64,000 nt of DNA from an uncultured Paracoccaceae bacterium (GCA_947487205.1 CANKVU010000002.1:124001-188000), one strand, 5' to 3'; shown: positions 7,486-18,029, counted from the stretch's first letter. The notes: generated from the letters alone by a model not told the origin. Numbers and translations are program-made.

Positions 7486-8706
7486 ATGGTCAGCCTTCCG
7501 AGACCCGCGGCCCTCGCCGCCCTCCTCTGTCTCGCGGCCGCGGGCGCCGTCGCCCAGGACGCGCCCCCGCCGCCCGCCGTCAGCGTCGAGACGCTGGAGC
7601 CGCAGAGCGTCACCCTGACCTCGACCCTGCCGGGCCGGGTGCGCGCCTCGTCCGAGGCGGAGGTGCGCCCGCAGGTGAACGGCATCGTCGTCGAACGCCT
7701 GTTCGAGGAGGGCGGCCTGGTGCAGGAGGGCGACATCCTCTATCGGATCGACCCGTCGAGCTACGAGGCGGCGACGGCGCAGGCCCGCGCCGCGGTCGCG
7801 CAGGCCGAGGCGACGCTGCGCGCCGCCGAGCGCGAGGCCGAGCGCATCCAGACCCTGAGCGAGCGCGGCGTCTCGTCCACCGCGACGCAGGACCAGGCGG
7901 TGTCGACCCGCGACGCCGCCGCCGCGGCGCTGGAGGTGGCGCGCGCCCAGCTCAGGACCGCCGAGATCGAGCTGGACCGGACCGAGCTGCGCGCCCGCCT
8001 GTCGGGGCGGATCGGCTTCTCCGAGGTCAGCCAGGGCGCGCTCGTCACGGCGAGCCAGGCGACGCCGCTGGCCACGATCCGCACGCTCGACCCCGTCCAC
8101 GTGGACGTGACCCAATCCGCCGCCGACCTGCTGAAATGGCGCCGCAGCGCCGGCCCCGGCGCCGCGGGCGAGGCCGGGCGCGACGTGACGCTCGAACTGG
8201 CCGACGGCTCGATCTACGAGGAGACGGGGCAGCTCGGCGCCGCCGAGCCGCATGTGGACGAGCAGACCGGCGTCGTGGTCCTGCGCATGACCTTCGGCAA
8301 TCCCGACGGGCTGCTGCTGCCCGGCATGTACGTGCAGGTGGAGATGCCCACCGGCACCGCCGAGAACGTGTTCCTCGTCCCGCAGGAGGGGGTGACGCGC
8401 GACCGGCGCGGCAACCCCACGGCGCTGGTCGTCAACGCCGAGAACGTGGTCGAGGAGCGCGCACTCACGATCGTGCAGGACCGCGGATCGGACTGGATCG
8501 TCAGCGACGGGCTGGCCCCGGGCGACCGGGTGATCGTGTCCGGCCTGCAGAGCGCCGCGCCCGGCGCCACCGTCGCCGCCGAGGAGCGCACCGAGGCCGC
8601 GCCCGAGGGCCAGGCCGCCGCCGGTCAGGCGCCGGACGGCCAGGAGCTGGCCGAGGCGGACCCGGAGGACGGGCCCGCCGCCGGCCCCGCGGACGGAGCG
8701 CAATAG
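7486..8706 (+). CDS. RND efflux periplasmic adaptor (AcrA/MexA family)
   Basis: The 406-residue protein has a Sec signal (AALAALLCLAAAGAVAQ). A lipoyl half (VRPQVNGIVVERLFEEGGLV) is followed by a long alpha-helical hairpin rich in Ala/Glu/Arg (about residues 90-165), the second lipoyl half with barrel, and a membrane-proximal domain (DGLAPGDRVIVSGLQ). It ends in an unusual Ala/Glu/Asp/Pro tail of about 40 residues. The family links the inner-membrane pump to an outer-membrane TolC-type channel. The permease begins three bases after its stop. No outer-membrane factor is encoded here, so one must be borrowed from elsewhere in the genome. Confidence 0.93.
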   Translation: MVSLPRPAALAALLCLAAAGAVAQDAPPPPAVSVETLEPQSVTLTSTLPGRVRASSEAEVRPQVNGIVVERLFEEGGLVQEGDILYRIDPSSYEAATAQARAAVAQAEATLRAAEREAERIQTLSERGVSSTATQDQAVSTRDAAAAALEVARAQLRTAEIELDRTELRARLSGRIGFSEVSQGALVTASQATPLATIRTLDPVHVDVTQSAADLLKWRRSAGPGAAGEAGRDVTLELADGSIYEETGQLGAAEPHVDEQTGVVVLRMTFGNPDGLLLPGMYVQVEMPTGTAENVFLVPQEGVTRDRRGNPTALVVNAENVVEERALTIVQDRGSDWIVSDGLAPGDRVIVSGLQSAAPGATVAAEERTEAAPEGQAAAGQAPDGQELAEADPEDGPAAGPADGAQ

Positions 8707-8709
8707 ACC

Positions 8710-11700
8710 ATGGCACGCTTCTTCATCGACCGGCCCGTCTTCGCCTGGGTGATCTCGATCCTGATCATGGGGATCGGGGTCCTGGCGATCCGCACCCTGC
8801 CCGTCGCGCAATACCCCGAGATCGCCCCGCCGACGGTCGAGGTCAGCGCCGCCTATCCCGGCGCCTCGGCGCAGACGGTGGCCAACACCGTCACCCAGGT
8901 GATCGAGGAGCAGATGACCGGCCTCGACGGGCTGCGCTATTTCTCGTCGACCTCGTCCTCGGCCGGCACGGCCTCGATCACGCTCACCTTCGAGACCGGG
9001 ACCGATCCCGACATCGCCCAGGTGCAGGTGCAGAACAAGGTCAGCCAGGCGACAGCGCTGCTGCCCGAGCCGGTGCAGCGGCAGGGCGTGACGGTGCAGA
9101 AATCCTCCTCCGGCTTCCTGCAGGTGATCGCGCTGCTGTCGACCGACGGCAGCTACGACCAGGCGGACCTGTCGGATTACCTGTCCTCCAACCTGCGCGA
9201 CGACATCAGCCGCATCGACGGCGTCGGCAACGTCCAGGTCTTCGGCGCGCCCTACGCGATGCGGATCTGGCTCGACCCGTCCAAGCTGTCGGCCTACGGG
9301 CTGACCGCCGCCGACGTGGTCGCCGCCGTGTCGGAGGAGAACGCCCAGATCTCCGCCGGGGCGTTCGGCACCCGCCCGGCCGAGGCGGGCCAGATGCTCA
9401 ACGCCACGATCACCGCGCAATCGCTGCTGCAGACGCCCGAGGATTTCCGCCAGATCGTGCTGCGCGCCGAGACCGGCGGCGGGCTGGTGCTGCTCGGCGA
9501 CGTGGCCGAGGTGGAGATCGGCGCCGAGAACTACGATTTCGTCACCCGCTTCAACCGCGCGCCCGCCGCCGGCATGGCGATCAGCCTGGCCCCCGGCGCC
9601 AACGCGCTCGACACCGCCACGGCGGTCGAGGAGCGCATGGGGGCGTTCGAACAGACCTTCCCCGAGGGGATCGACTACGTCATCCCCTACGACACCACGC
9701 CCTTCGTGGAGATCTCCATCGAGGAGGTGATCAAGACCCTGCTGGAGGCGATCGTCCTCGTCTTCCTGGTGATGCTGCTGTTCCTGCAGAACCTGCGCGC
9801 CACGCTGATCCCGACCCTCGCCGTGCCGGTCGTCCTGCTGGGCACGTTCGGCATCCTGGCGGTGGCCGGATACTCGATCAACACGCTGACCATGCTGGCC
9901 ATGGTGCTGGCCATCGGCCTGCTCGTCGACGACGCGATCGTGGTGGTCGAGAACGTCGAGCGGGTGATGGAGGAGGAGGGCCTGTCGCCCAAGGAGGCGA
10001 CCTACAAGTCGATGGGCCAGATCACCGGCGCGCTGATCGGCATCGCCATGGTGCTGTCGGCGGTGTTCGTGCCGATGGCCTTCTTCGGCGGCTCGACGGG
10101 CGTCATCTACCAGCAATTCGCGATCACCATCGTGTCGGCCATGGCGCTGTCGGTGCTGGTGGCGCTGACGCTGACGCCGGCGCTCTGCGCCACGATCCTG
10201 AAGCCCGAGGCGCATGGCGCGCGGCGCGGCCCCTTCGCGTGGTTCAACCGCGGCTTCGACCGGACGCTCGGGGGCTATGCCGGGGCGGTGGGCTGGATCC
10301 TGCGCCGGCCGCTGCGGATGGGCCTCGTCTATCTGGCGCTGGCGGTGGCGATGGGGCTCCTGTTCGTGCGGACCCCCACCGGCTTCCTGCCCGAGGAGGA
10401 CCAAGGCATCCTCTTCACCCTGATCCAGGCGCCGACCGGCGCCACGCTCGAACGCACCGTCGACGTGATCGAGCAGGTCGAGACGCATTACCTCGAAAAC
10501 GAGAGCGAGGCCGTCGAATCCGTTTTCGGGGTGGGCGGCTTCAGCTTCGCGGGGGCGGGGCAGAACATGGGCATCGCCTTCGTGCGGCTAAAGGATTGGG
10601 ACGAGCGGACCGACCCGGAACTGTCGGCGCAGGCGGTGGCGAACCGCGCCTTCGGCGCCTTCTCGCAGATCCGCGACGCCATGGTGTTCCCGATCGTGCC
10701 GCCCTCGGTCATCGAGCTCGGCAACGTGTCGGGCTTCGACGTGTACCTCCAGGCGCAGGGGGGGCAGACCCACGACGAGCTCCTGCAGGCGCGCAACCAG
10801 CTTCTGGGGCTGGCGGCGGGCAGCGACCTGATCGCCTCGGCGCGGCCCAACGGGCTCGAGGACGCGTCGCAGTTCAACATCGACATCGACTGGCGCAAGG
10901 CCGGCGCGATGGGGGTGTCGGCCACGAACGTGTCCGACCTGCTGGCCACCGCCTGGGCGGGCACCTACGTCAACGACTTCATCGACCGGGGCCAGATCAA
11001 GCGCGTCTATGTCCAGGGGCAGGCCGAATCCCGCTCCACCCCCTCCGACATCGAGAAATGGCGGGTCCGCAACGATTCGGGCGGGCTGGTGCCGTTCTCC
11101 AACTTCGCCACCGGCGGCTGGAGCGAGGGCGCGCAGGGCGTCTATCGCTACAACGGCCTGCCGGCGATGCAGATCCAGGGGTCGCCGGCGCCCGGCGTGA
11201 CGACCGGCGAGGCCATGGCCGAGATGGAGCGGCTGGCCGGGCAATTGCCCGACGGCTTCTCGCTCGCCTGGACCGGCCTGTCGCTGGAGGAACGCGAATC
11301 GGGCAGCCAGGCGCCGCTGCTCTATGCGCTGTCGCTGGCGGCGGTGTTCCTGTCGCTCGCGGCGCTCTACGAAAGCTGGACGATCCCCTTCGCGGTGATG
11401 CTGGCGATGCCGATCGGCGTTCTGGGCGCGCTGGTGGGCGCCTGGCTGGGCGGGTTCGAGAACGGGGTGTTCTTCCAGGTGGGGCTGCTGACGGTGATCG
11501 GGCTGACCGGCAAGAACGCGATCCTGATCGTCGAATTCGCCCGCGAGCGGCTGGAGGGGGGCGAATCGCTCTTCGCCGCGACGCAGGAGGCGGCGCGCCA
11601 GCGCTTCCGCCCGATCGTCATGACCTCGATGGCGTTCTCCCTGGGCGTGCTGCCGCTGGTGCTGAGTTCGGGCGCGGGCGCGGGCGGGCGCAACGCCATC

Positions 11701-11844
11701 GGCTCGGGCGTGCTGGGCGGCACGCTGTCGGCCACGATCCTGGGCGTGCTCTTCGTGCCGCTCTTCTTCGTGGCGGTGATGCGGCTCGTCGGCCGGTTCC
11801 GCAAGCAGCCCGCCCCCGCCGCCACGGCCACGCCGGCGGAGTGA
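8710..11844 (+). CDS. RND multidrug efflux permease (HAE-1/AcrB family)
   Basis: The 1044-residue length matches AcrB-type trimeric drug/proton antiporters. The start [14 protein letters not shown] is family-typical. The paired proton-relay aspartates fall at D407-D408 ([13 protein letters not shown]), the same numbers as in AcrB, and the second TM block carries [14 protein letters not shown]. Two large periplasmic loops follow TM1 and TM7. It forms an operon with the upstream adaptor. Substrates are likely amphiphilic drugs, detergents or solvents, as known for the family; the specific ones cannot be predicted. Confidence 0.95.
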   Translation: MARFFIDRPVFAWVISILIMGIGVLAIRTLPVAQYPEIAPPTVEVSAAYPGASAQTVANTVTQVIEEQMTGLDGLRYFSSTSSSAGTASITLTFETGTDPDIAQVQVQNKVSQATALLPEPVQRQGVTVQKSSSGFLQVIALLSTDGSYDQADLSDYLSSNLRDDISRIDGVGNVQVFGAPYAMRIWLDPSKLSAYGLTAADVVAAVSEENAQISAGAFGTRPAEAGQMLNATITAQSLLQTPEDFRQIVLRAETGGGLVLLGDVAEVEIGAENYDFVTRFNRAPAAGMAISLAPGANALDTATAVEERMGAFEQTFPEGIDYVIPYDTTPFVEISIEEVIKTLLEAIVLVFLVMLLFLQNLRATLIPTLAVPVVLLGTFGILAVAGYSINTLTMLAMVLAIGLLVDDAIVVVENVERVMEEEGLSPKEATYKSMGQITGALIGIAMVLSAVFVPMAFFGGSTGVIYQQFAITIVSAMALSVLVALTLTPALCATILKPEAHGARRGPFAWFNRGFDRTLGGYAGAVGWILRRPLRMGLVYLALAVAMGLLFVRTPTGFLPEEDQGILFTLIQAPTGATLERTVDVIEQVETHYLENESEAVESVFGVGGFSFAGAGQNMGIAFVRLKDWDERTDPELSAQAVANRAFGAFSQIRDAMVFPIVPPSVIELGNVSGFDVYLQAQGGQTHDELLQARNQLLGLAAGSDLIASARPNGLEDASQFNIDIDWRKAGAMGVSATNVSDLLATAWAGTYVNDFIDRGQIKRVYVQGQAESRSTPSDIEKWRVRNDSGGLVPFSNFATGGWSEGAQGVYRYNGLPAMQIQGSPAPGVTTGEAMAEMERLAGQLPDGFSLAWTGLSLEERESGSQAPLLYALSLAAVFLSLAALYESWTIPFAVMLAMPIGVLGALVGAWLGGFENGVFFQVGLLTVIGLTGKNAILIVEFARERLEGGESLFAATQEAARQRFRPIVMTSMAFSLGVLPLVLSSGAGAGGRNAIGSGVLGGTLSATILGVLFVPLFFVAVMRLVGRFRKQPAPAATATPAE

Positions 11845-11880
11845 CGCCCCCGCCCCCCCGGGTCCGCCGGTTCGGGGGAG

Positions 11881-12515
11881 CGGCGCCCCGTCCCTCGGGA
11901 CGCGCCGGGTGCGCGTTCGGCGCAGGGGAGCGGGCCGGAGCGCCATGGCCTGGGCCGGCTGGAGGCCGTCCTTCCCGAGGATTGCGACGGCGCGGGCGCG
12001 TGCGTCGACTGGCTGGGCATCGCGACCGAGGTGCAGCGGCCCGAGGACTCGCAGGAGCAGCGGGCGGTCCTGGTCGCCGAGCTGCAGCATCGCATGCGCG
12101 ACCTGATCGCGGTGGTCGAGGCCATCGCCGGGCGCATCATGTCCCGGACCGGGCCGACCGGGGAGTTCCGCGCGGAATTCGACCACCGGCGGGAGGCGCT
12201 GGCCCGCATGCGGGGCCTGCTGCCGCGCGCCGAGGCCGCGCCGGTCACGATCGGCAGCCTGATCCGCATGGAGATCGGCGGCCGGGCGGTTCGACGGAGC
12301 GGCGCGCGGCCTCGACCTGCGGGGCGGGATGGCCCGTCCGGTGGCCGACGCGCCGTGCGGGCGGGCCGTCCCGTTCGTGTTCGCGGCCGGCGACGACCGG
12401 GGCACATCCCGCCCCGCCATGGGGGGGGGTGCGCTGCTCGGGCAAGCCGGGGGGCGTGGTGAACGCCGCCCGCGCCCTCTTCGGTCCGGGCGCGGAGGCG
12501 GGGCCGCCCGGCTGA
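11881..12515 (+). pseudogene. Decayed hybrid HWE histidine kinase
   Basis: Frame 1 around 11941-12275 reads RLEAVLPEDCDGAGACVDWL and GIATEV, the end of a PAS domain, then LVAELQHRMRDLIAVVEAIA, a HWE/HisKA_2 dimerisation helix with its phospho-accepting His. Homology then stops. From about 12290 a second frame gives MARPVADAP...VPFVFAAGDDRG, which matches the second half of a receiver domain. A third frame gives SGKPGGVVNAARALFG, its conserved Lys-Pro end, up to a stop at 12515. The ATPase domain and the receiver phosphorylation site are missing. At least two frameshifts and one large internal deletion are therefore needed. It is a relic and should not be functional. Confidence 0.65.
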
Positions 12516-12687
12516 GGGACCCGCGCGGCGGGGTTCCGCACGGCCCCGGCGGCGGTGCCGGCACCTGGCCGCCGATCAGGACGGGCCCGGCGGCCGGCCT
12601 TGCATCTCCGCCGCCGCTGCCCGTCTATCCGGCCAAGGCGCGGCCCCGCGCCGATCCCGACCCGTCCCGCATCGAAGGGAGCCTTGC

Positions 12688-14166
12688 ATGACCCGCACGT
12701 TCCAGCCCGCCGATCCCGCCGACGCCCCGATCGGGGCCGCCCCCCCGGCCGCCAACGGGGGCGCGGCCGCGCCCCTTCCGACCTACGGGGTGGACCGGAT
12801 CGCCGCCTACCTGACCGAGGGGTACTGGGCGGAGACGGGGCGCGGGCCGCGCAGTTTCGACGTGGCGCCGGGCGAGGCGCTGACGGTCGACCTGTCGGCG
12901 CTCTCAGGCGCCGCGCGCGCGGTGGCGGGGACGGCGCTCGACGCCTGGACGGCGGTCAGCGGCATCGGTTTCGCGGCCCCGCCGACCGGCACGGGCCGGG
13001 CCGACATCACCTTCGCCGAGGACGGCGCGGGCGCCCATGCCTCGACGCTCGTCTCGGAGGGCCAGATCTATTTCGCGGCCGTCAACGTCGCCGAGGATTG
13101 GTCGGATTACGGCGGCTATTACCTGCAGACCTACATCCACGAGATCGGCCACGCCCTGGGGCTGGGCCATGCGGGCGATTACAACGCCACGGCCGATCAC
13201 GCCACCGACGCCCATTACGCCAACGATAGCTGGCAGATGTCGGTCATGTCCTATTTCGACCAGGACGCGACGCCCGCCGATGACGGCACGCGGCTCTACC
13301 TCGACACGCCGCAACGGGCCGACATCGCCGCGATCCACGACCTCTACGGGAGGCCCGCCTGGCTGCGCGGGGACGACACGACCTATGGCGACGGCGACAG
13401 CACCGGCGATCCGGGGATGGACCTGGCGCCGGGGCGGGCGCGCACGATCCACGACGGCGGCGGGCGCGACACGATCGACCTGTCCGCGCGCGGCGCCGAC
13501 CAGGTGCTGGACCTGGCGCCGGGGCGGTTCTCGGACCTCGACGGGGCGCGCGGCAACCTGGGCCTGACGGCCGGCACGGTGATCGAGGTGGCGCGCACCG
13601 GGCCGGGACGCGACACGATCCACGGCAACGGCGCGGCGAACGACTTGTCGGGCGGGGCGGGCGACGACACGCTGCACGGCCGCGGCGGCGACGACCGGCT
13701 GGCCGGGGGGCCGGGCTCGGACCGGATCGACGGCGGCGCGGGGACCGACCGGGCGGTGTTCGACGGAACAGTGGCGGAATGGGACGCGATCTGGGACGCG
13801 CGCGGCGCGGCCGGCGCGCTCGGCCTGACGCGCGCCGCGACCGGCGAGACCGACCGCCTGACCTCGGTCGAGGCGCTGTCCTTCGGGTCGCAGGAGCTGG
13901 CCGTCGCGGCACTGCTGTCGGAGCTGTCCGACCGGTTCGGCCCGATCGCGCCCGGATCGGACGCGGTCCATCGCGCCCCCGTCGCCGCGCTGGTGGACGA
14001 CGACGATCCGCTGCCGCTGCTGGCGGCGGATATGGCGGGCCCGGCGAATGGATGGGCGGTGCCGCCCGGCGGGGACGACCGGGACATCTGGACCGGCACG
14101 GACGACGATGGCGGCGCGGGCCTCGCCGCCTGGCCCGACCCGGCGGGGCTGCCCGACATCGCATGA
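12688..14166 (+). CDS. Serralysin-like RTX zinc metalloprotease
   Basis: The 492-residue protein has a metzincin zinc site, HEIGHALGLGH, with ligands H151, H155 and H161 and catalytic E152. A Met-turn SVMSYF (M187) follows. Glycine/Asp nonapeptide repeats (GGAGDDTLHG, RGGDDRLAGG, GGAGTD) lie around residues 330-355 and would bind calcium in a beta-roll. It has no Sec signal; the first 30 residues are a Pro/Ala-rich linker, as in leaderless type I substrates. A long acidic tail follows the RTX block (DDDD at about 438). Secretion by a type I exporter is known for the family, but none is encoded here. It stands alone, with a kinase relic upstream. Start ATG 12688 follows GGGAGCC. Confidence 0.9.
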   Translation: MTRTFQPADPADAPIGAAPPAANGGAAAPLPTYGVDRIAAYLTEGYWAETGRGPRSFDVAPGEALTVDLSALSGAARAVAGTALDAWTAVSGIGFAAPPTGTGRADITFAEDGAGAHASTLVSEGQIYFAAVNVAEDWSDYGGYYLQTYIHEIGHALGLGHAGDYNATADHATDAHYANDSWQMSVMSYFDQDATPADDGTRLYLDTPQRADIAAIHDLYGRPAWLRGDDTTYGDGDSTGDPGMDLAPGRARTIHDGGGRDTIDLSARGADQVLDLAPGRFSDLDGARGNLGLTAGTVIEVARTGPGRDTIHGNGAANDLSGGAGDDTLHGRGGDDRLAGGPGSDRIDGGAGTDRAVFDGTVAEWDAIWDARGAAGALGLTRAATGETDRLTSVEALSFGSQELAVAALLSELSDRFGPIAPGSDAVHRAPVAALVDDDDPLPLLAADMAGPANGWAVPPGGDDRDIWTGTDDDGGAGLAAWPDPAGLPDIA

Positions 14167-14236
14167 CGGGGCCCGAGGGGGCCTGACGGGCGCGCCGCCC
14201 GGCCTATGTCGCGGGGCGGGCGACAGGGGGGATGCC

Positions 14237-15487
14237 ATGGCCGGACCGCTCGACGGGATTCGCATCGTCGATCTGACGACGATGATCTCGGGCCCCTTCG
14301 CCACCATGATCCTGGCCGACCAGGGCGCCGAGGTGATCAAGATCGAACGCCCCGCGGGCGGCGACCATACCCGCCAGGTCGCCGACCGGCGCGGCGGCAT
14401 GGCGGCCTCGTTCCTCAACAACAATCGCGGCAAGCGCTCGGTCACGCTGGACCTGAAGGATGCCGGCGGCCGCGACGCGGCGCTGCGCCTGATGCGCGAG
14501 GCCGACGTGGTGGTGCAGAATTTCCGCCCCGGCGCGGCCGAGCGGCTGGGCCTCGGCGAGGCGGCGGTGCGGGAAGTGGCGCCCGGCATCGTCTATGCCT
14601 CGATCTCGGGCTTCGGCTTCGCCGGCGAATGGGCGGGGCGCCCGGTCTATGACCCGCTGATCCAGGCGCTGTCGGGCCTGGCCGCGGTGCAGGGCGGCGA
14701 GAGCGGCCGGCCGCGCCTAGTCCGCACGATCCTGCCCGACAAGGTCACGGCGATCCAGGCCGCGCAGGCGATCACCGCCGCCCTGTTGCAGCGCGCCCGG
14801 ACCGGGCGGGGCAGCCACGTGCAGCTGTCGATGCTCGACACCGTGGTGGCGTTCCTGTGGTCGTCGGACATGGCCGGCCAGACCTTCGTCGGCGACGAGG
14901 AGGAGGACGCGGTGGACGGCGCAACGGGCGCCGCGGAAGGTGGCGCGGCGGACCGGGACGCGCCGGCGCAGGATTACGTCGAGCTGATCTATCGCACGCA
15001 GGACGGGTTCATGGCCGTGTCGGCCCATACCGACGCCACCTGGGCGGGGCTGTCGCGCGCCGCCGGGCGGCCAGACTGGCTGCGCGACCCGCGCTTCGCC
15101 ACCGTCGCCGCGCGCGAGACGCACAAGGCCGACCGGCTGGCCCTGACGCAGGAGGTGCTGGGGACGGACACGACCGAGAGCTGGCTGGCCCGGCTCGCGG
15201 CCGAGGACGTGCCCTGCGCCCCCGCCCTGTCGCGCGGCCAGATGATCCGCCATCCGCAGATCGCCGCCACCGGCATCGTGGCGCGGATCGCGCATCCGCA
15301 GGCCGGCCCGATCCGGCAGGCCCGCCCGCCCGCCGCCTTCGACGGGGCCCTGGCCCCCGGCCGCCCGGCGCCGCGGCTGGGCGAGGATACCCGCGCCGTC
15401 CTGGCCCGCGCGGGCTATGCGCCCGCCGAGATCGACGCCCTGATCGCCCGGGGCGTCGCCACCGAGGCCCAGGAGGGAGAGCCATGA
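14237..15487 (+). CDS. CaiB/BaiF family III CoA transferase
   Basis: The 416-residue protein has the family III opening (GIRIVDLTTMISGPFATMIL, GAEVIKIERP) and the catalytic aspartate, most likely D168 in LPDKVTA. The central VQNFRPGAAERLGLG and ASISGFG motifs are standard. These enzymes move CoA between two carboxylic acids through a mixed anhydride on the Asp. ATG 14237 is preceded by AGGGGGGATGCC. It overlaps the following GST gene by 4 bp. The acceptor acid is not predictable. A short acidic insertion (GDEEEDAVDG, about residue 220) is not typical. Confidence 0.88.
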   Translation: MAGPLDGIRIVDLTTMISGPFATMILADQGAEVIKIERPAGGDHTRQVADRRGGMAASFLNNNRGKRSVTLDLKDAGGRDAALRLMREADVVVQNFRPGAAERLGLGEAAVREVAPGIVYASISGFGFAGEWAGRPVYDPLIQALSGLAAVQGGESGRPRLVRTILPDKVTAIQAAQAITAALLQRARTGRGSHVQLSMLDTVVAFLWSSDMAGQTFVGDEEEDAVDGATGAAEGGAADRDAPAQDYVELIYRTQDGFMAVSAHTDATWAGLSRAAGRPDWLRDPRFATVAARETHKADRLALTQEVLGTDTTESWLARLAAEDVPCAPALSRGQMIRHPQIAATGIVARIAHPQAGPIRQARPPAAFDGALAPGRPAPRLGEDTRAVLARAGYAPAEIDALIARGVATEAQEGEP

Positions 15488-16197
15488 TCGAGTTCCACTA
15501 CGCCCCGACGCCCAACGGCTGGAAGGTCGCCATCATGCTGGAGGAGACCGGGCTCGCCTACCGGCTCCACCTGATGGACCTGGCGGGCGGCGACCAGTTC
15601 GACCCCGCCTTCCTGGCGATCAGCCCCAATGCGCGGATGCCCGCGATCCTCGACCGCGCGCCGGGCCCGGACTGGGGCGCCGATCCGGTGCCGGTCTTCG
15701 AATCGGGGGCGATCCTGCGCTACCTCGCCGGCAAGGCCGGGGCGTTCGGGGCGGGCGACGACCCCCGCGCGCGCAAGGAGCTGGACGAGTGGATGTTCTG
15801 GCAGGCGGGCAACCAGGGGCCGATGGGCGGACAGCTCAGCCATTACCGCAACTATGCCCCCGAAGCCGAGCGGGCATACGGATTTTCCCGCTACCTCGGC
15901 GAATACGACCGCAGCCTGGGGGTGCTGGAACGGCGGCTGGCCGACCGCGACTGGATCCTGGGCGCCTATTCCATCGCCGACATGATGGCCTTTCCCTGGG
16001 CCTTCATCGCGCGCCCCCTCGGCGCCTCGCTCGACGCGTTTCCGCGCGTCGCCGACTGGCGCGGCCGGATCAAGGCGCGCCCGGCGGTGCGCCGCGCCAT
16101 CGACCTGCACAAGGACGCGCAGAACGGCGGCCGCCACCGGGTCGACAACAACGACGTGCTGTTCTCGCAATCGTCGCGTTCGCTGGCGCGGAACTGA
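15484..16197 (+). CDS. Glutathione S-transferase, YghU/YfcG-like (nu class)
   Basis: The 237-residue protein opens with the thioredoxin-fold signature of the nu/Ure2p-like class: PTPNGWKVAIMLEE, where the Thr-Pro-Asn stretch replaces a catalytic Tyr or Ser. SPNARMPAILD and FESGAILRYLA form the glutathione-binding cis-Pro and ESG sites. The C-terminal helical domain includes the N-capping region (YSIADMMAFPW). Such enzymes usually show disulfide-bond reductase activity. It starts within the ATGA of the upstream CoA transferase gene after GGAGGGAGAGCC, so the two are co-translated. The functional link between them is not obvious. Confidence 0.9.
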   Translation: MIEFHYAPTPNGWKVAIMLEETGLAYRLHLMDLAGGDQFDPAFLAISPNARMPAILDRAPGPDWGADPVPVFESGAILRYLAGKAGAFGAGDDPRARKELDEWMFWQAGNQGPMGGQLSHYRNYAPEAERAYGFSRYLGEYDRSLGVLERRLADRDWILGAYSIADMMAFPWAFIARPLGASLDAFPRVADWRGRIKARPAVRRAIDLHKDAQNGGRHRVDNNDVLFSQSSRSLARN

Positions 16198-16290
16198 TCG
16201 CAAGGCCGATCACGGACGCGCGACGAAACTCTGGCGCGGTGCATCGACGCTTCCGGTTTGGGGCGCTACCATCCCCGGATCGAAACGCGC

Positions 16291-16309
16291 GGGGCCGGGC
16301 AACGGCCCC
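16291..16309 (+). promoter_or_regulatory. GC hairpin in the leader of the TRAP operon
   Basis: GGGGCCG (16291-16297) pairs with CGGCCCC (16303-16309) around a 5-nt loop, 25 bp before the dctP ATG and upstream of its GGGAGGT ribosome site. It could end the upstream pair of genes or shape the dctP leader. There is no T-run. Confidence 0.35.
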
Positions 16310-16334
16310 GCCGATGACGACCTGGGAGGTCCCG

Positions 16335-17348
16335 ATGAAACGTCTTGCATACGCCGCCGGGCTGGCGCTCGCCCTGGGGGGCACCGCCGCCCACGCCCAG
16401 ACCAACCTGCGCTTCCAATCCTCCGATCCCGCCGGCAACCCGAACTTCGAGTTGCAGAAGGGCTGGGCGGAGAACGTGGAGGAGATGACGAACGGCGAGG
16501 TCACGATCGACCTGCTGCCCGTCGAATCGATCGTGTCCCATTCCGAGACGCAGGACGCGATCTCGGCCGGCATCCTGGACGGCCACGTCACCGACACGTC
16601 CTATTTCAGCGGCAAGGACGCGGCCTTCGGGCTGGTGGCCAACCCGGTGGGCGCCTGGTCCGCGCCGCAGGAAATGTTCGACTTCATGGACAATGGCGGC
16701 GGCTACGAGCTGATGAACGAGCTCTTGAACCCCTACGGGCTGCAATTCATCGGCGCGACCACGCCGGGGCTGGAGGCCTTCGTGTCGGCCGTCCCGCTCG
16801 AGGGCGTGGACGACCTGCAGGGGCTGAAGGTGCGCGCCCCCGAGGGGCTGGTGCAGCGCGTCTTCGCCGCCGCGGGCGCGGCGCCGGTGAACCTGCCCGG
16901 ATCGGAGGTCTTCACCGCGCTCGACAAGGGCACGATCGACGCGGCCGATTACACCGTGTTCTCGACCAACGCGGCGCAGGGCCTGCACGACGTGGCGCCG
17001 CACCCGGTCTATCCCGGCTTCCATTCCATGCCGCTCGTGGAGATCTCCATGAACAAGCAGAAATGGGACCAGCTGTCGGAGGAGAACAAGGAGGCGCTGA
17101 AGGAATCGGTCAAGCAGTTCCGCCAGACCCAGGTCGAGGCGCTGCAGGAGGCCGACGAGGCCGCCGCCGAGGCGGCGCGCAACAATCCCGACGTGACCGT
17201 CCACGACTGGTCCGACGAGGACCGCGCCGAGTTCCGCACCATCGCCACCGGCGAATGGGAGAAGGTCGCCAGCCAGTCCGAGAACGCGCAGAAGGTGTAC
17301 GACACGCTGACCGCGTATCTGGAGGAGAAGGGCATGCTGTCGAACTGA
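16335..17348 (+). CDS. dctP: TRAP transporter periplasmic solute-binding protein (DctP)
   Basis: The 337-residue protein has a Sec signal (MKRLAYAAGLALALGGTAAHAQ). The mature part follows the DctP fold, including GLKVRAPEGLVQRVFAAAGA (about residues 165-185), whose Arg usually salt-bridges the substrate carboxylate, and LPGSEVFTALDKGTIDAADY. A helical C-terminal region is rich in Glu/Gln. It captures an organic acid in the periplasm for the DctQM permease encoded next. ATG 16335 follows GGGAGGT. The ligand cannot be named; the Arg indicates a carboxylate. Confidence 0.92.
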   Translation: MKRLAYAAGLALALGGTAAHAQTNLRFQSSDPAGNPNFELQKGWAENVEEMTNGEVTIDLLPVESIVSHSETQDAISAGILDGHVTDTSYFSGKDAAFGLVANPVGAWSAPQEMFDFMDNGGGYELMNELLNPYGLQFIGATTPGLEAFVSAVPLEGVDDLQGLKVRAPEGLVQRVFAAAGAAPVNLPGSEVFTALDKGTIDAADYTVFSTNAAQGLHDVAPHPVYPGFHSMPLVEISMNKQKWDQLSEENKEALKESVKQFRQTQVEALQEADEAAAEAARNNPDVTVHDWSDEDRAEFRTIATGEWEKVASQSENAQKVYDTLTAYLEEKGMLSN

Positions 17349-17408
17349 CGGCGCCGCCGGTCCCGCGCCGACCGGCGCGGAACCCTGACCGACACGGGAG
17401 GAACCGCG

Positions 17409-18029
17409 ATGACGCGCGAGCGCGAGGCCGAGGACGCCCCACAGGCCGGGCCGTCCGCCGAGGACGACGATACCGCACGGGATTTCGCGGGGGAGGAACC
17501 CCCCGAGAAGGAGACCGGTCCGATCCCCGAGGCGGGCCTGCTGGGCCGGATCGTGGACAAGGGCGGCTGGATCTTCGCCGCCGGCATCTTCGTGGCGATG
17601 CTGATCCTGATCCAGGAAATCGTCATGCGCTACGTGTTCAACAACCCCACCTCCTGGGCGCACGAGACGACGGTGTTCCTGTGCGGGGTGGCGTTCGTCT
17701 ATGGCGGGCTCTTCTGCGCCGCGCGGGACGAGCATATCCGCGTCGTGCTGATCTATGACGCGATCCCGGCGGGCGTTCGCCGGATCTTCGACGTGGTGAT
17801 CTCGATCGTCTGCGCGGTGGCCTCGGCCTTCTTCGCCTATGCCGCGGTGCTGATGGTGCAGAAATCGACGTTCCGGCCCGACGGGTCGTTCCGGCTGGAA
17901 AGCTCGGGCAGCGCCTGGGACCCGGTCTATCCGGGCGTGGTGAAGATCTTCCTGATGGCGATCCTCTTCGTTCTGACCGCCCAATTCGTGATCCTGGCCG
18001 TCAATTATGCCCGCGGGGTGCGCAAATGA
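17409..18029 (+). CDS. dctQ: TRAP transporter small permease (DctQ)
   Basis: The 206-residue protein has four predicted membrane helices beginning near residue 55 (GWIFAAGIFVAMLILIQEIV) and the family motif YVFNNPTSWAHETTVFL. An acidic, Pro-rich cytoplasmic extension of about 45 residues precedes the first helix and is longer than usual for the family. The gene is 60 bp after dctP and its stop overlaps the dctM start (ATGA). It stabilises the large subunit in the sodium-coupled importer. Confidence 0.9.
   Translation: MTREREAEDAPQAGPSAEDDDTARDFAGEEPPEKETGPIPEAGLLGRIVDKGGWIFAAGIFVAMLILIQEIVMRYVFNNPTSWAHETTVFLCGVAFVYGGLFCAARDEHIRVVLIYDAIPAGVRRIFDVVISIVCAVASAFFAYAAVLMVQKSTFRPDGSFRLESSGSAWDPVYPGVVKIFLMAILFVLTAQFVILAVNYARGVRK

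Noticed and set aside
12031-12462. Stand-alone small histidine kinase gene
   Set aside because: Only the phospho-helix is present; upstream PAS homology lacks a start and downstream homology jumps frames, so it is annotated as a pseudogene.
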